DNA of 64,000 bases. Origin: a virus. The notes under the pieces were generated by a model. The model saw nothing but the letters and a program-made list of their open reading frames with translations, had not been told where the DNA came from and searched no databases. Of this stretch, positions 5,511 to 11,105 are shown one piece after another. The DNA lies in IMG/VR virus record IMGVR_UViG_3300031951_000074, positions 1 to 64,000 of that record. The stretch is one strand, 5' to 3'. Every line of letters starts with the position of its first letter. Within the stretch, counting starts at the first letter, position 1. Made by a program: the position numbers and the translations under genes.

Positions 5511-5831
5511 TCACACGATGAGCGAGAGCTTTTGCAGTACCTTTTGCAATGCGGTTTTGTTCGCCTTGGTGAGACTGCTAATCTCGGGTTCACTCAATTC
5601 ACAAAGAGCCCCGATTTTGTCTGCAAGCTCTTCTTTCGAAACAACTGTTTCACCAGTTTTGGTGACATACTCCTTTTTCCTGTAAACACCTTCCCGGCTG
5701 AGTTTAGCTACCACGCTGCGGACACTCTTGCCCAGCGTGGCCGCAATACTTTCTACGGGAACACCCTTGCTATACCCGTCCAGCATTTGTTGGACCTGCT
5801 CGGGAGTATAGTTTGCGGTTTTCTCAGTCAT
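5511..5831 (-). CDS. Helix-turn-helix DNA-binding protein, copy 2
   Basis: 106 aa from ATG 5831 (AAAGGAAAG). It is clearly a paralogue of the protein at 3256-3588: both have NYTPEQ near the start, LGKSVRS(V/I)VAKLSREGVY in the middle, YVTKTGE next, and LTKANK near the C-terminus. Differences concentrate in the first helix and in the linker, so the two copies may recognise different sites or form heterodimers. Middle gene of an operon driven by TTGTGT-17-TATACT. Confidence 0.8.
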   Translation of the reverse strand: MTEKTANYTPEQVQQMLDGYSKGVPVESIAATLGKSVRSVVAKLSREGVYRKKEYVTKTGETVVSKEELADKIGALCELSEPEISSLTKANKTALQKVLQKLSLIV

Positions 5832-5846
5832 CTTCTTTCCTTTCAA

Positions 5847-5942
5847 TCAAAGACCATCGCCGACAACAATAGCAATTCCCATTGCAAGAATCGCCACCCA
5901 GAATGGGCTAGTAGCCCAGATAATCAGAAAAAGATCAGACAT
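5847..5942 (-). CDS. 31-aa membrane peptide
   Basis: ATG 5942 follows AGAGGGG at good spacing. The peptide is MSDLFLIIWATSPFWVAILA followed by a Gly/Val-rich end: almost wholly hydrophobic, so a single-span inner-membrane peptide. It is too short to assign. The gene sits 15 nt upstream of the HTH copy 2 start and one base downstream of the 66-aa gene. Confidence 0.6.
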   Translation of the reverse strand: MSDLFLIIWATSPFWVAILAMGIAIVVGDGL

Positions 5943-5943
5943 T

Positions 5944-6144
5944 TTAACCCCTCTTTGAATAAACAATCAGACCCGTGAGATACTCGCGCTTACCCGCCAT
6001 GTAGCTGCGACGCACCACATAGGACTTCAAGCCCTTACTGTTGGCGGCTTCGATAGCCCCCGTCAGCAAGCTGTGCGACTCCAGCACAGCGGGCTTGTGA
6101 GCGACTTCACTAACATACACAGTGTAAACAGGCTCGTAACCCAT
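5944..6144 (-). CDS. Hypothetical protein, 66 aa
   Basis: The start chosen is ATG 6144, which has GGAGA 6 nt upstream. An upstream in-frame ATG at 6174 lies only 7 nt from the -10 and would give a leaderless 76-aa form. The product begins MGYEPVYTVYVSEV and ends in a basic strand-rich part (YVVRRSYMAGKREYLTGLIVY). No family is recognised. First gene of a four-gene operon. Confidence 0.7.
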   Translation of the reverse strand: MGYEPVYTVYVSEVAHKPAVLESHSLLTGAIEAANSKGLKSYVVRRSYMAGKREYLTGLIVYSKRG

Positions 6145-6181
6145 CGAAGGTCTCCGGTTGTTCGTCGTTTCCATGGGACAC

Positions 6182-6210
6182 AGTATAACGCTTTTTCGGC
6201 CTGGACACAA
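6182..6210 (-). promoter_or_regulatory. Promoter of the 5276-6144 operon
   Basis: TTGTGT (6210-6205), 17 bp, TATACT (6187-6182), then GTGT. Upstream GACCCCAC is shared with several other minus promoters of this arm. Confidence 0.7.
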
Positions 6211-6261
6211 TACCCTAGTGTGTTGTGGGGTCTTTGAGCCAGGCCTAGGGGTAAGTCCCTA

Positions 6262-6299
6262 TTGACAGCAAGAATTTGGTGTGGTATAATTTTGGCGCC
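6262..6299 (+). promoter_or_regulatory. Cassette 8 plus-strand promoter (no palindrome)
   Basis: TTGACA (6262-6267), 17 bp, TATAAT (6285-6290), GGCGCC. Like cassette 4 it keeps promoter and GGCGCC but not the palindrome, and its upstream AGGGGTAAGTCCCTATTGACAG matches cassette 4. Confidence 0.8.
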
Positions 6300-6332
6300 A
6301 CAAAAACCCTACAGATTGTAGGGTTTTTGTGG
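6298..6332. terminator. Cassette 8 stem-loop, gene-less
   Basis: A perfect 16-bp stem (6298-6313 with 6317-6332) and 3-nt loop, the longest of the family. Only 8 bp separate it from the -35 of cassette 9, so no gene belongs to this copy. Confidence 0.75.
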
Positions 6333-6340
6333 CCAGGCCG

Positions 6341-6379
6341 TTGACACGGCCCAAAATTATGTGCTATAATTTTGGCGCC
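6341..6379 (+). promoter_or_regulatory. Cassette 9 plus-strand promoter
   Basis: TTGACA (6341-6346), 18 bp, TATAAT (6365-6370, extended TGC before it), GGCGCC. Palindrome arms are 10 bp around GTGCT. Confidence 0.75.
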
Positions 6380-6380
6380 C

Positions 6381-6409
6381 CAAAGCCCCTGCACATTGCA
6401 GGGGCTTTG
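6381..6409. terminator. Cassette 9 stem-loop
   Basis: A perfect 13-bp stem (6381-6393 with 6397-6409) with AAGCCCC/GGGGCTT core, 2 bp from the stop codon of the 55-aa gene. Confidence 0.75.
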
Positions 6410-6411
6410 TG

Positions 6412-6579
6412 TTACTTTGACCGGCTGGCCCGAGCCGCCTTGACCTGGCGGTTACGCTCCGCCTTTTCGCGACGGTTACGCTCCAGCCGAGCCTTGCGCT
6501 CTCGTTCATCGGCACGCTTGTGAGCAACAGGAGCCAGACCCAGACCAGCACGCAGTTCGTTGATTTGATTCAGGTTCAT
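6412..6579 (-). CDS. Small basic coiled-coil protein, 55 aa
   Basis: Starts at ATG 6579 with TAGGAG 8-9 nt upstream. After MNLNQINELRAGLGLAPVAH the rest is a charged helix dominated by Arg, Lys, Glu and Ala (about 15 Arg). It probably forms one long helix and may bind nucleic acid. No family is recognised. Second gene of a two-gene operon with the 66-aa gene. Confidence 0.7.
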   Translation of the reverse strand: MNLNQINELRAGLGLAPVAHKRADERERKARLERNRREKAERNRQVKAARASRSK

Positions 6580-6616
6580 TTCAGTCACTCCTAGAAAAGC
6601 CCTTTCGGGCAGGTAA

Positions 6617-6817
6617 TCACTTGATCCTGGCCACAGCCATTTCAGTGTGGCCGACCACGGCATCGACGACCTTTTCGGAATCGTCCATAGCATCCGCCAG
6701 CATTCCGGACAGGTATCCGACAATAAAGGTTTCGGTAGCATCGCCAGACCAACCCTCAGAAGTCTTAGCATCACGAAGGGCTTGAATCAGGGCACGGGCT
6801 TTGTCGATGTTGGTCAT
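6617..6817 (-). CDS. Hypothetical protein, 66 aa, paralogue A
   Basis: Starts at ATG 6817 (AGAGGAACC). A mostly helical protein with the central segment ETFIVGYLSGMLADAM, matched by ESFVVGYLTGMLASAV in the protein at 7003-7194; the two are tandem paralogues. The opening MTNIDKARALIQALRDA is an amphipathic helix. No family is recognised. The gene is led by TTGCAC-16-TATACT. Confidence 0.75.
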   Translation of the reverse strand: MTNIDKARALIQALRDAKTSEGWSGDATETFIVGYLSGMLADAMDDSEKVVDAVVGHTEMAVARIK

Positions 6818-6847
6818 TTCGGGTTCCTCTTGTGTTGCAGTAGACAC

Positions 6848-6875
6848 AGTATAGCACAACACCAAGCCCGTGCAA
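6848..6875 (-). promoter_or_regulatory. Promoter of the 6412-6817 operon
   Basis: TTGCAC (6875-6870), 16 bp, TGC-TATACT (6853-6848). Confidence 0.65.
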
Positions 6876-6921
6876 CACCTAAATTTTAGCCCTTTGACCA
6901 GGTCAACCATTGTGGAAGCGC

Positions 6922-6960
6922 TTGACCCGGCCCAAAATTATGTGCTATAATTTTGGCGCC
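6922..6960 (+). promoter_or_regulatory. Cassette 10 plus-strand promoter
   Basis: TTGACC (6922-6927), 18 bp, TATAAT (6946-6951), GGCGCC. The core matches cassette 9. Confidence 0.7.
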
Positions 6961-6962
6961 AT

Positions 6963-6989
6963 AAAGCCCCCACAATCTGTGGGGGCTTT
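6963..6989. terminator. Cassette 10 stem-loop
   Basis: A perfect 12-bp stem (6963-6974 with 6978-6989). The next stop codon is 14 bp away. Confidence 0.7.
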
Positions 6990-7002
6990 GATTGATTGGT
7001 GA

Positions 7003-7194
7003 TTACTTTGACTTCAAGTCATTCGTGTGCCATTCCACGCTACGCGCCACGTCCTCGTTTTCGCGCACAGCACTGGCCAGCATACCCGTCAGGTAACCGA
7101 CAACAAAGGACTCGGAATAGCCCTTCTTGGCAGCGTGCTCGCGGGCGGCCTGGAGCAGGGCCTGGACTTGGTTGTAGGCTTCGGTAGCAGTCAT
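7003..7194 (-). CDS. Hypothetical protein, 63 aa, paralogue B
   Basis: Starts at ATG 7194 (AAAGGAAC). A paralogue of the 66-aa protein at 6617-6817, sharing the central (I/V)VGYL(S/T)GMLA core and a following acidic helix. It begins MTATEAYNQVQALLQAARE. Having its own promoter and cassette, it looks like a duplication of the whole gene-plus-cassette unit. Function is unknown. Confidence 0.75.
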   Translation of the reverse strand: MTATEAYNQVQALLQAAREHAAKKGYSESFVVGYLTGMLASAVRENEDVARSVEWHTNDLKSK

Positions 7195-7224
7195 CTCGTG
7201 TTCCTTTCCTGTTGCAGTGAACGC

Positions 7225-7252
7225 AGTATAGCACAACACCATGCTCATGCAA
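7225..7252 (-). promoter_or_regulatory. Promoter of the 63-aa gene
   Basis: TTGCAT (7252-7247), 16 bp, TGC-TATACT (7230-7225). Near-identical to the promoter at 6848-6875. Confidence 0.65.
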
Positions 7253-7299
7253 CATCTAAAATTTAACCCCTCAGTGTGGTCAACTATCCAGGCACCCGC

Positions 7300-7336
7300 T
7301 TGACAGGACCCAATTATATAATATATAATTGGCGCC
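7300..7336 (+). promoter_or_regulatory. Cassette 11 plus-strand promoter in palindrome
   Basis: TTGACA (7300-7305), 18 bp, TATAAT (7324-7329), GGCGCC. Palindrome identical to cassette 2. Confidence 0.75.
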
Positions 7337-7360
7337 CGAATAGGGGTTTACCCCTATTCG
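7337..7360. terminator. Cassette 11 stem-loop
   Basis: A perfect 11-bp stem (7337-7347 with 7350-7360) directly touching the stop codon at 7361. Confidence 0.7.
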
Positions 7361-7492
7361 TTATTCTTCATATACTATGAAGTATGGAGTTTCCCCATAA
7401 TCTCCAGAGTATTCAATGGGATGGTCTGGATTGAACAGAGTCATATCAATACCAGTATCCCAGAAAACATCAAAAACCCAGTCTTGATACAT
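7361..7492 (-). CDS. Hypothetical protein, 43 aa
   Basis: ATG 7492 follows AAAGGAAG. The peptide begins MYQDWVFDVFWDTG and is acidic and aromatic (many Tyr, Phe, Trp, Asp), with no Lys or Arg at all. That composition resembles small phage proteins that mimic nucleic acid or bind host enzymes, but this is only a resemblance. Last gene of a three-gene operon. Confidence 0.65.
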   Translation of the reverse strand: MYQDWVFDVFWDTGIDMTLFNPDHPIEYSGDYGETPYFIVYEE

Positions 7493-7502
7493 ATACTTCC
7501 TT

Positions 7503-7727
7503 TCAATAGTCCAACCAATCGCCCATACTCTCGATTTTGGCGGCTGCTTCTTCCACACTAATAACGTGTGGAATGTGCGATACCCAAGTCGGGCTATCGG
7601 GGCCAATATACATAACACAGCACCAGCGGCCCGTAGCACCACGGGCCAGACAATGGATGCCCTGTATGGGCCGGGGATACTTCGTACCCGTGATATCACA
7701 CTCGGTGATAGTGCCAAAAACCATCAT
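7503..7727 (-). CDS. Hypothetical protein, 74 aa
   Basis: ATG 7727 has AGGAG 8 nt upstream. It begins MMVFGTITECDITGTKYP and ends in an acidic helix (VISVEEAAAKIESMGDWL). Three Cys and several short strands suggest a compact alpha/beta domain; no family is recognised. It lies between the 64-aa and 43-aa genes with gaps of 20 and 10 bp. Confidence 0.7.
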   Translation of the reverse strand: MMVFGTITECDITGTKYPRPIQGIHCLARGATGRWCCVMYIGPDSPTWVSHIPHVISVEEAAAKIESMGDWLDY

Positions 7728-7747
7728 GGTATATACTCCTGATTTGA

Positions 7748-7942
7748 TTACGCCATTACCCGAGCGATATACGCCTGGGCCTGTTCCACAGTCTTAAAAG
7801 ACTTGACCTGCTTGGTGACCCAGTAGGCATCCTGCCGGATGGTGTCAAACTTGAACACCTGCACTTGGACAGTGCGAGTAGCCCACGGTACAACAAACGC
7901 CCTGACAGTGCCAAGGGCCGGGGGAGTGTAGGTGTTGGTCAT
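7748..7942 (-). CDS. Hypothetical protein, 64 aa
   Basis: ATG 7942 follows AGAGGAAC. It begins MTNTYTPPALGTVRAFVVPW and ends with a helix (VKSFKTVEQAQAYIARVM). The central part, strand-rich and basic, ends before a VxxAQAYIA helix often seen in small phage proteins. First gene of the operon 7361-7942. No function can be given. Confidence 0.7.
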   Translation of the reverse strand: MTNTYTPPALGTVRAFVVPWATRTVQVQVFKFDTIRQDAYWVTKQVKSFKTVEQAQAYIARVMA

Positions 7943-7972
7943 CTCGTGTTCCTCTTGTCTTGCTGTGAACAC

Positions 7973-8000
7973 AGTATAGCACAACACCACACCAGCACAA
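7973..8000 (-). promoter_or_regulatory. Promoter of the 7361-7942 operon
   Basis: TTGTGC (8000-7995), 16 bp, TGC-TATACT (7978-7973). Confidence 0.65.
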
Positions 8001-8046
8001 CATCAAAATTTTAACCCCTCGACCAGGTCAACTATTGTGCGGGGGC

Positions 8047-8085
8047 TTGACCGGGCCACCAAAATTATGATATAATTTTGGCGCC
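8047..8085 (+). promoter_or_regulatory. Cassette 12 plus-strand promoter in palindrome
   Basis: TTGACC (8047-8052), 18 bp, TATAAT (8071-8076), GGCGCC. Palindrome as in cassette 1. Confidence 0.7.
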
Positions 8086-8109
8086 ACAATAGGGGTAAAC
8101 CCCTATTGT
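8086..8109. terminator. Cassette 12 stem-loop
   Basis: A perfect 11-bp stem (8086-8096 with 8099-8109) directly touching the stop codon at 8110. Confidence 0.7.
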
Positions 8110-8244
8110 TTATTCTGTTAGTTCTCTGTATACCTGATCATAACTAACACAGTATTCCCAGGCTGCATTTCTGCAAGCATCAAAGAAACTCATGTGATAT
8201 ACAGACATCAATTGCTTTGCGTAACACACGGCAGCTTCAAGCAT
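8110..8244 (-). CDS. Hypothetical protein, 44 aa
   Basis: ATG 8244 follows AAAGGAAC. The sequence is MLEAAVCYAKQLMSVYHMSF and onward, a helical peptide rich in Ala, Cys and Tyr that resembles a small helical bundle subunit. No family is recognised. It lies 10 bp downstream of the 67-aa gene. Confidence 0.6.
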   Translation of the reverse strand: MLEAAVCYAKQLMSVYHMSFFDACRNAAWEYCVSYDQVYRELTE

Positions 8245-8254
8245 TTTGTTCCTT

Positions 8255-8458
8255 TCAAACCCGAAACGTGGGGTTGACACCCACCTTGTCAGCCACCATC
8301 CACACGTACTCCACGTACACTTCTTCTTCGCGGGCAGCCTGGGCCGCCACGTCCAGCTCCCAGTTGGCTTGGTCGTATTCTTCACGAATGGTCATCTCAG
8401 CCATGTCCAGCTCAAAGGACTCAATGTCTTCACGGGTCATGTCGGTGGGGTAGTACAT
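8255..8458 (-). CDS. Acidic helical protein, 67 aa
   Basis: ATG 8458 with AAGGAG 8 nt upstream. A strongly acidic, mostly helical protein: MYYPTDMTREDIESFELDMA, then repeated Glu-rich turns and a C-terminal VADKVGVNPTFRV. It could be an anti-host protein or DNA mimic by charge alone, but no family is recognised. First gene of a two-gene operon led by TTGACA-18-TATACT. Confidence 0.7.
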   Translation of the reverse strand: MYYPTDMTREDIESFELDMAEMTIREEYDQANWELDVAAQAAREEEVYVEYVWMVADKVGVNPTFRV

Positions 8459-8490
8459 CTTGGGGGCTCCTTGTCTGTGTCAGTAGAGTT

Positions 8491-8520
8491 AGTATAACGC
8501 AAAACAGCGTGTTGTGTCAA
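8491..8520 (-). promoter_or_regulatory. Promoter of the 8110-8458 operon
   Basis: TTGACA (8520-8515), 18 bp, TATACT (8496-8491). Confidence 0.7.
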
Positions 8521-8554
8521 ACCCGATCTTTGTGTGGGGTCTTTGACCAGGCCC

Positions 8555-8593
8555 TTGACCGGGCCACCAAAATTATGATATAATTCTGGCGCC
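8555..8593 (+). promoter_or_regulatory. Cassette 13 plus-strand promoter, degenerate palindrome
   Basis: TTGACC (8555-8560), 18 bp, TATAAT (8579-8584), TCTGGCGCC. A T-to-C change after the -10 breaks the palindrome but leaves the promoter intact. Confidence 0.7.
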
Positions 8594-8594
8594 A

Positions 8595-8623
8595 CAAAGC
8601 CCCTACAGATTGTAGGGGCTTTG
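8595..8623. terminator. Cassette 13 stem-loop
   Basis: A perfect 13-bp stem (8595-8607 with 8611-8623), 5 bp from the stop codon at 8629. Confidence 0.7.
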
Positions 8624-8628
8624 GTCAA

Positions 8629-8871
8629 TCACACCAAGGTGTACCGACCCGCATCGTACTCACGAAGCACAGCACGACCGATGTTGGCGTTAGTATCCAT
8701 ATCGAGCCCCCACAACACAACCACGCCGGAAATGTGGCGTGAGGCATCGTGAAAGAAAACCTCTACATCGTCCAGGTTCAGCTCTACCCCATCCTGTTCC
8801 TCGAACACAATGTCCAAGAATTGTTGATTGTTGTAGACCCGGCCGGTGTTGTAAACAATGTGCTTCTTCAT
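8629..8871 (-). CDS. Hypothetical acidic protein, 80 aa
   Basis: ATG 8871 has AGGAG 8-9 nt upstream. It begins MKKHIVYNTGRVYNNQQFLD, then an acidic beta-rich core (IVFEEQDGVELNLDDVEVFF) and ends with a short strand pair. It is probably a small beta-sandwich or barrel; no family is recognised. Second gene of an operon with the 28-aa peptide, closed by the cassette 13 stem-loop. Confidence 0.7.
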   Translation of the reverse strand: MKKHIVYNTGRVYNNQQFLDIVFEEQDGVELNLDDVEVFFHDASRHISGVVVLWGLDMDTNANIGRAVLREYDAGRYTLV

Positions 8872-8882
8872 CTTTGTTCTCC

Positions 8883-8969
8883 TTACATGAAGCGCTGAAC
8901 AAACCAAACCTTCAGCCAGAAAACTATCACAATCGTTTCGACGGCTGCAATGATTTCTGCTGTGGTCAT
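8883..8969 (-). CDS. 28-aa membrane peptide
   Basis: ATG 8969 follows AGAGGAAC at normal spacing. The peptide starts MTTAEIIAAVETIVIVFWLK and is a single hydrophobic helix with a basic end, so a tiny inner-membrane peptide is expected. It lies 11 bp upstream of the 80-aa gene and directly behind the promoter at 9001-9030. Confidence 0.6.
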   Translation of the reverse strand: MTTAEIIAAVETIVIVFWLKVWFVQRFM

Positions 8970-9000
8970 CTTGGTGTTCCTCTCGTGTTGCAGTGATGAC

Positions 9001-9030
9001 AGTATAGCGCAAAACACCACAGTCAGTCAA
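9001..9030 (-). promoter_or_regulatory. Promoter of the 8629-8969 operon
   Basis: TTGACT (9030-9025), 18 bp, TATACT (9006-9001). Confidence 0.65.
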
Positions 9031-9064
9031 ACCCGAGTTTTATGTGGGGTTTTTGAGTGGCCCC

Positions 9065-9094
9065 TTGACGTGGCCCAGGAACACGTGGTACAAT
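9065..9094 (+). promoter_or_regulatory. Plus-strand promoter at arm boundary
   Basis: TTGACG (9065-9070), 18 bp, TACAAT (9089-9094). It resembles the cassette promoters but has no GGCGCC or stem-loop and faces the terminase genes. The 326-bp gap 8970-9295 holds only promoters on both strands; a packaging site is possible here but not visible. Confidence 0.5.
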
Positions 9095-9237
9095 AGGGGC
9101 GGTTAACAGACTAGTTACTTTACTGAGTGTGCTGCGCCCTCCAACACGGCCTCTTTTAAAAAAATATCACACAACACTTTCGGTGCCAAAACCCAGCAAA
9201 TCCTTTTTAAAAATAATACCCAAGTCAAAAATAGTGG

Positions 9238-9266
9238 TTGAATTTTTTTAACACATGTTTTATAAT
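9238..9266 (+). promoter_or_regulatory. Promoter of the packaging/head operon
   Basis: TTGAAT (9238-9243), 17 bp, TATAAT (9261-9266), 29 bp before the small terminase start. Confidence 0.65.
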
Positions 9267-9295
9267 TCAGTTTTACACTACCCACAACACCAACC

Positions 9296-9781
9296 ATGAA
9301 CACACTGCCCGTTCCACACTCACCTGCAGAGGTAGTGCAGCTCACCCCAGAAGACGTGTTAATCTGCAATACGTACTTGACAACAGGAAGCATTGAAGTC
9401 ACGAGCTCTCAACTAGACATTAGTCAAGAACTGGTGGTCAAAACTCTGGAGTCGCCACTGTCCAAAAGTTATGTAGACCGTGTGTTTTTAGACTGGGGAT
9501 TTAACAATCGCTTCAAAATCCGCAAAGCAATGGATTTGGTGTTGGAAAAGAAATTTCAGGAGTTGGACGAGTCGGGGACGGGGTCTTCAAAAGATATCGC
9601 AGAATTGTTGGAATTGTCACACAAAATGACAATGAATGAATTGGACCGCCAGATTGCATTAGAAAAGATACGCTCCCGTCACACACCCACCATCAAAAAA
9701 CAAACAAACATTCAAGTAAACGACAACTCTGTCACATCCAACTACCACAACCTATTAAGTACACTATTAAAAAATGCTTGA
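9296..9781 (+). CDS. Terminase small subunit
   Basis: A 161-aa protein placed directly before the large terminase, overlapping it by 8 nt. Residues 15-60 contain a predicted helix-turn-helix (TPEDVLICNTYLTTGSIEVT, then SQLDISQELVVKTLES), as in DNA-recognising small terminases that probe for missing or repeated steps. A central helical segment follows (AMDLVLEKKFQELDES, then IAELLELSHKMTMNELDRQIALEK), typical of the oligomerisation region. It would form a ring that selects viral DNA and stimulates the motor. No clear Shine-Dalgarno precedes ATG 9296. The call rests on context and this layout. Confidence 0.75.
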   Translation: MNTLPVPHSPAEVVQLTPEDVLICNTYLTTGSIEVTSSQLDISQELVVKTLESPLSKSYVDRVFLDWGFNNRFKIRKAMDLVLEKKFQELDESGTGSSKDIAELLELSHKMTMNELDRQIALEKIRSRHTPTIKKQTNIQVNDNSVTSNYHNLLSTLLKNA

Positions 9782-11054
9782 AATCTCACGAGGCGATATC
9801 GTCTCCAGTCACATTCAAACTTGGAATACTCCCACTATTCAACTTCCAATCGAACCGTATTTAAAGCTGTTACCGGTGGGTACTACAACAGCCTACGACG
9901 GTTTAAACCGACCCCAAATTGCATTAATCAACGCAGTTAACTCACCTCACTACCGCTTTATTACTTGTGCGTACAGCCGTCGTCTGGGCAAGACGTTTAT
10001 TTCAAATGTGTTAGGACAGTTAATCTTTTTGATTCCAAACAAACACGTTTTAATCATGAGTCCTAACTATAGCTTGTCCAACATCAGCTTTGACTTACAA
10101 CGCAGTTTTATAAAGAACTTTGATTTAGAGGTGACTCGAGACAACACAAAAGACAGAATTATTGAATTAAGTAACAATAGTACGATCCGAATGGGATCGG
10201 TCTCAACGGTAGACTCCAGCGTAGGACGCAGTTACGACTTAATTATTTTTGATGAGGCTGCACTGCATGTGGACGGAGAAGACGCTTTTAACATTGCACT
10301 TCGCCCTACCTTAGACAAACCTACTTCAAAAGCAATCTTTATCTCAACCCCTCGTGGTAAGTCAAACTGGTTCTCTTCCTTCTACAACCGTGGGTTTGAT
10401 GACAGCTACCCGTACTGGTGTTCATTACGAGCAACCTACGACGAAAATCCTCGCATGAGTGAAACCGACGTTTTAGAGGCCAAGAACAGCATGAGTGTTG
10501 CCCAGTTCGAACAAGAGTATTTAGCGTCTTTTAATAGTTACGAGGGTCAGATTTACAAGTTTAGTGAACACAATGTAATAGACGAAACACATGTGGGCGA
10601 GTGTTTTAGTGGATTGGATCCGGGCTATCGAGACGAAACTGCATATGTAGTGGTTCAGTATTGTTATGAGTCAGATTGGTTCTATGTGTTAGACGAGTAT
10701 GTTGAAAAGAACCTTCCCACGTCCATCCATGCAGAGCGTATTAACAACCTCAATAATACGTATGGTGTAGAAACGGTGTTTATCGATTCAGCCGCAGCAC
10801 AAATGAGTGCGGACCTGGCCTACAACTACAACATCAGTTGTACAAAATCAAAAAAGGACGTTTTAGCAGGCATTAGCTTTGTGCAAAACTTGGTAGAAAC
10901 CAATCGTTTAAAAGTGCATCCTCGTTGTAAAGAAGTGTTAAAGATGTTAGACCAATATCGCTGGGATAGTTCCACGTCCGGAAAACCAGTTCATGACCGT
11001 TACTCACACATGGCAGATGCTCTTCGTTATGCACTATACAGTTTTGTTACCTAA
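9774..11054 (+). CDS. Terminase large subunit (ATPase-nuclease)
   Basis: The 426-aa packaging motor. The N-terminal ATPase shows a Walker A variant, SRRLGKT (residues 68-74), Walker B, LIIFDEAA (156-163), and the coupling motif STPRG (191-195). The RNase H-like nuclease supplies acidic residues at D282 (SGLDPGYRDE), D338 (VFIDSAA) and D415 (HMADALRYA). It docks on the portal, pumps DNA into the prohead and cuts concatemers. At 426 aa it is compact for this family. Followed after 51 bp by an HNH nuclease gene, an arrangement known from HK97-like cos phages, where HNH helps terminase cut. Confidence 0.95.
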   Translation: MLEISRGDIVSSHIQTWNTPTIQLPIEPYLKLLPVGTTTAYDGLNRPQIALINAVNSPHYRFITCAYSRRLGKTFISNVLGQLIFLIPNKHVLIMSPNYSLSNISFDLQRSFIKNFDLEVTRDNTKDRIIELSNNSTIRMGSVSTVDSSVGRSYDLIIFDEAALHVDGEDAFNIALRPTLDKPTSKAIFISTPRGKSNWFSSFYNRGFDDSYPYWCSLRATYDENPRMSETDVLEAKNSMSVAQFEQEYLASFNSYEGQIYKFSEHNVIDETHVGECFSGLDPGYRDETAYVVVQYCYESDWFYVLDEYVEKNLPTSIHAERINNLNNTYGVETVFIDSAAAQMSADLAYNYNISCTKSKKDVLAGISFVQNLVETNRLKVHPRCKEVLKMLDQYRWDSSTSGKPVHDRYSHMADALRYALYSFVT

Positions 11055-11066
11055 CAAAAAATTTGC

Positions 11067-11095
11067 TTGAGAAATTTTTGCCTTTAGTATATAAT
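11067..11095 (+). promoter_or_regulatory. Promoter before HNH/portal genes
   Basis: TTGAGA (11067-11072), 17 bp, TATAAT (11090-11095), 10 bp before the HNH start. Confidence 0.65.
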
Positions 11096-11105
11096 AAGGA
11101 CTGCT

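Noticed and set aside
298-8623. Cassette palindromes as minus-strand promoters
   Set aside because: A -10 can be read on the minus strand, but no -35 fits there, two copies lack the palindrome while keeping the plus-strand -35/-10, and minus genes have other promoters closer to their starts.
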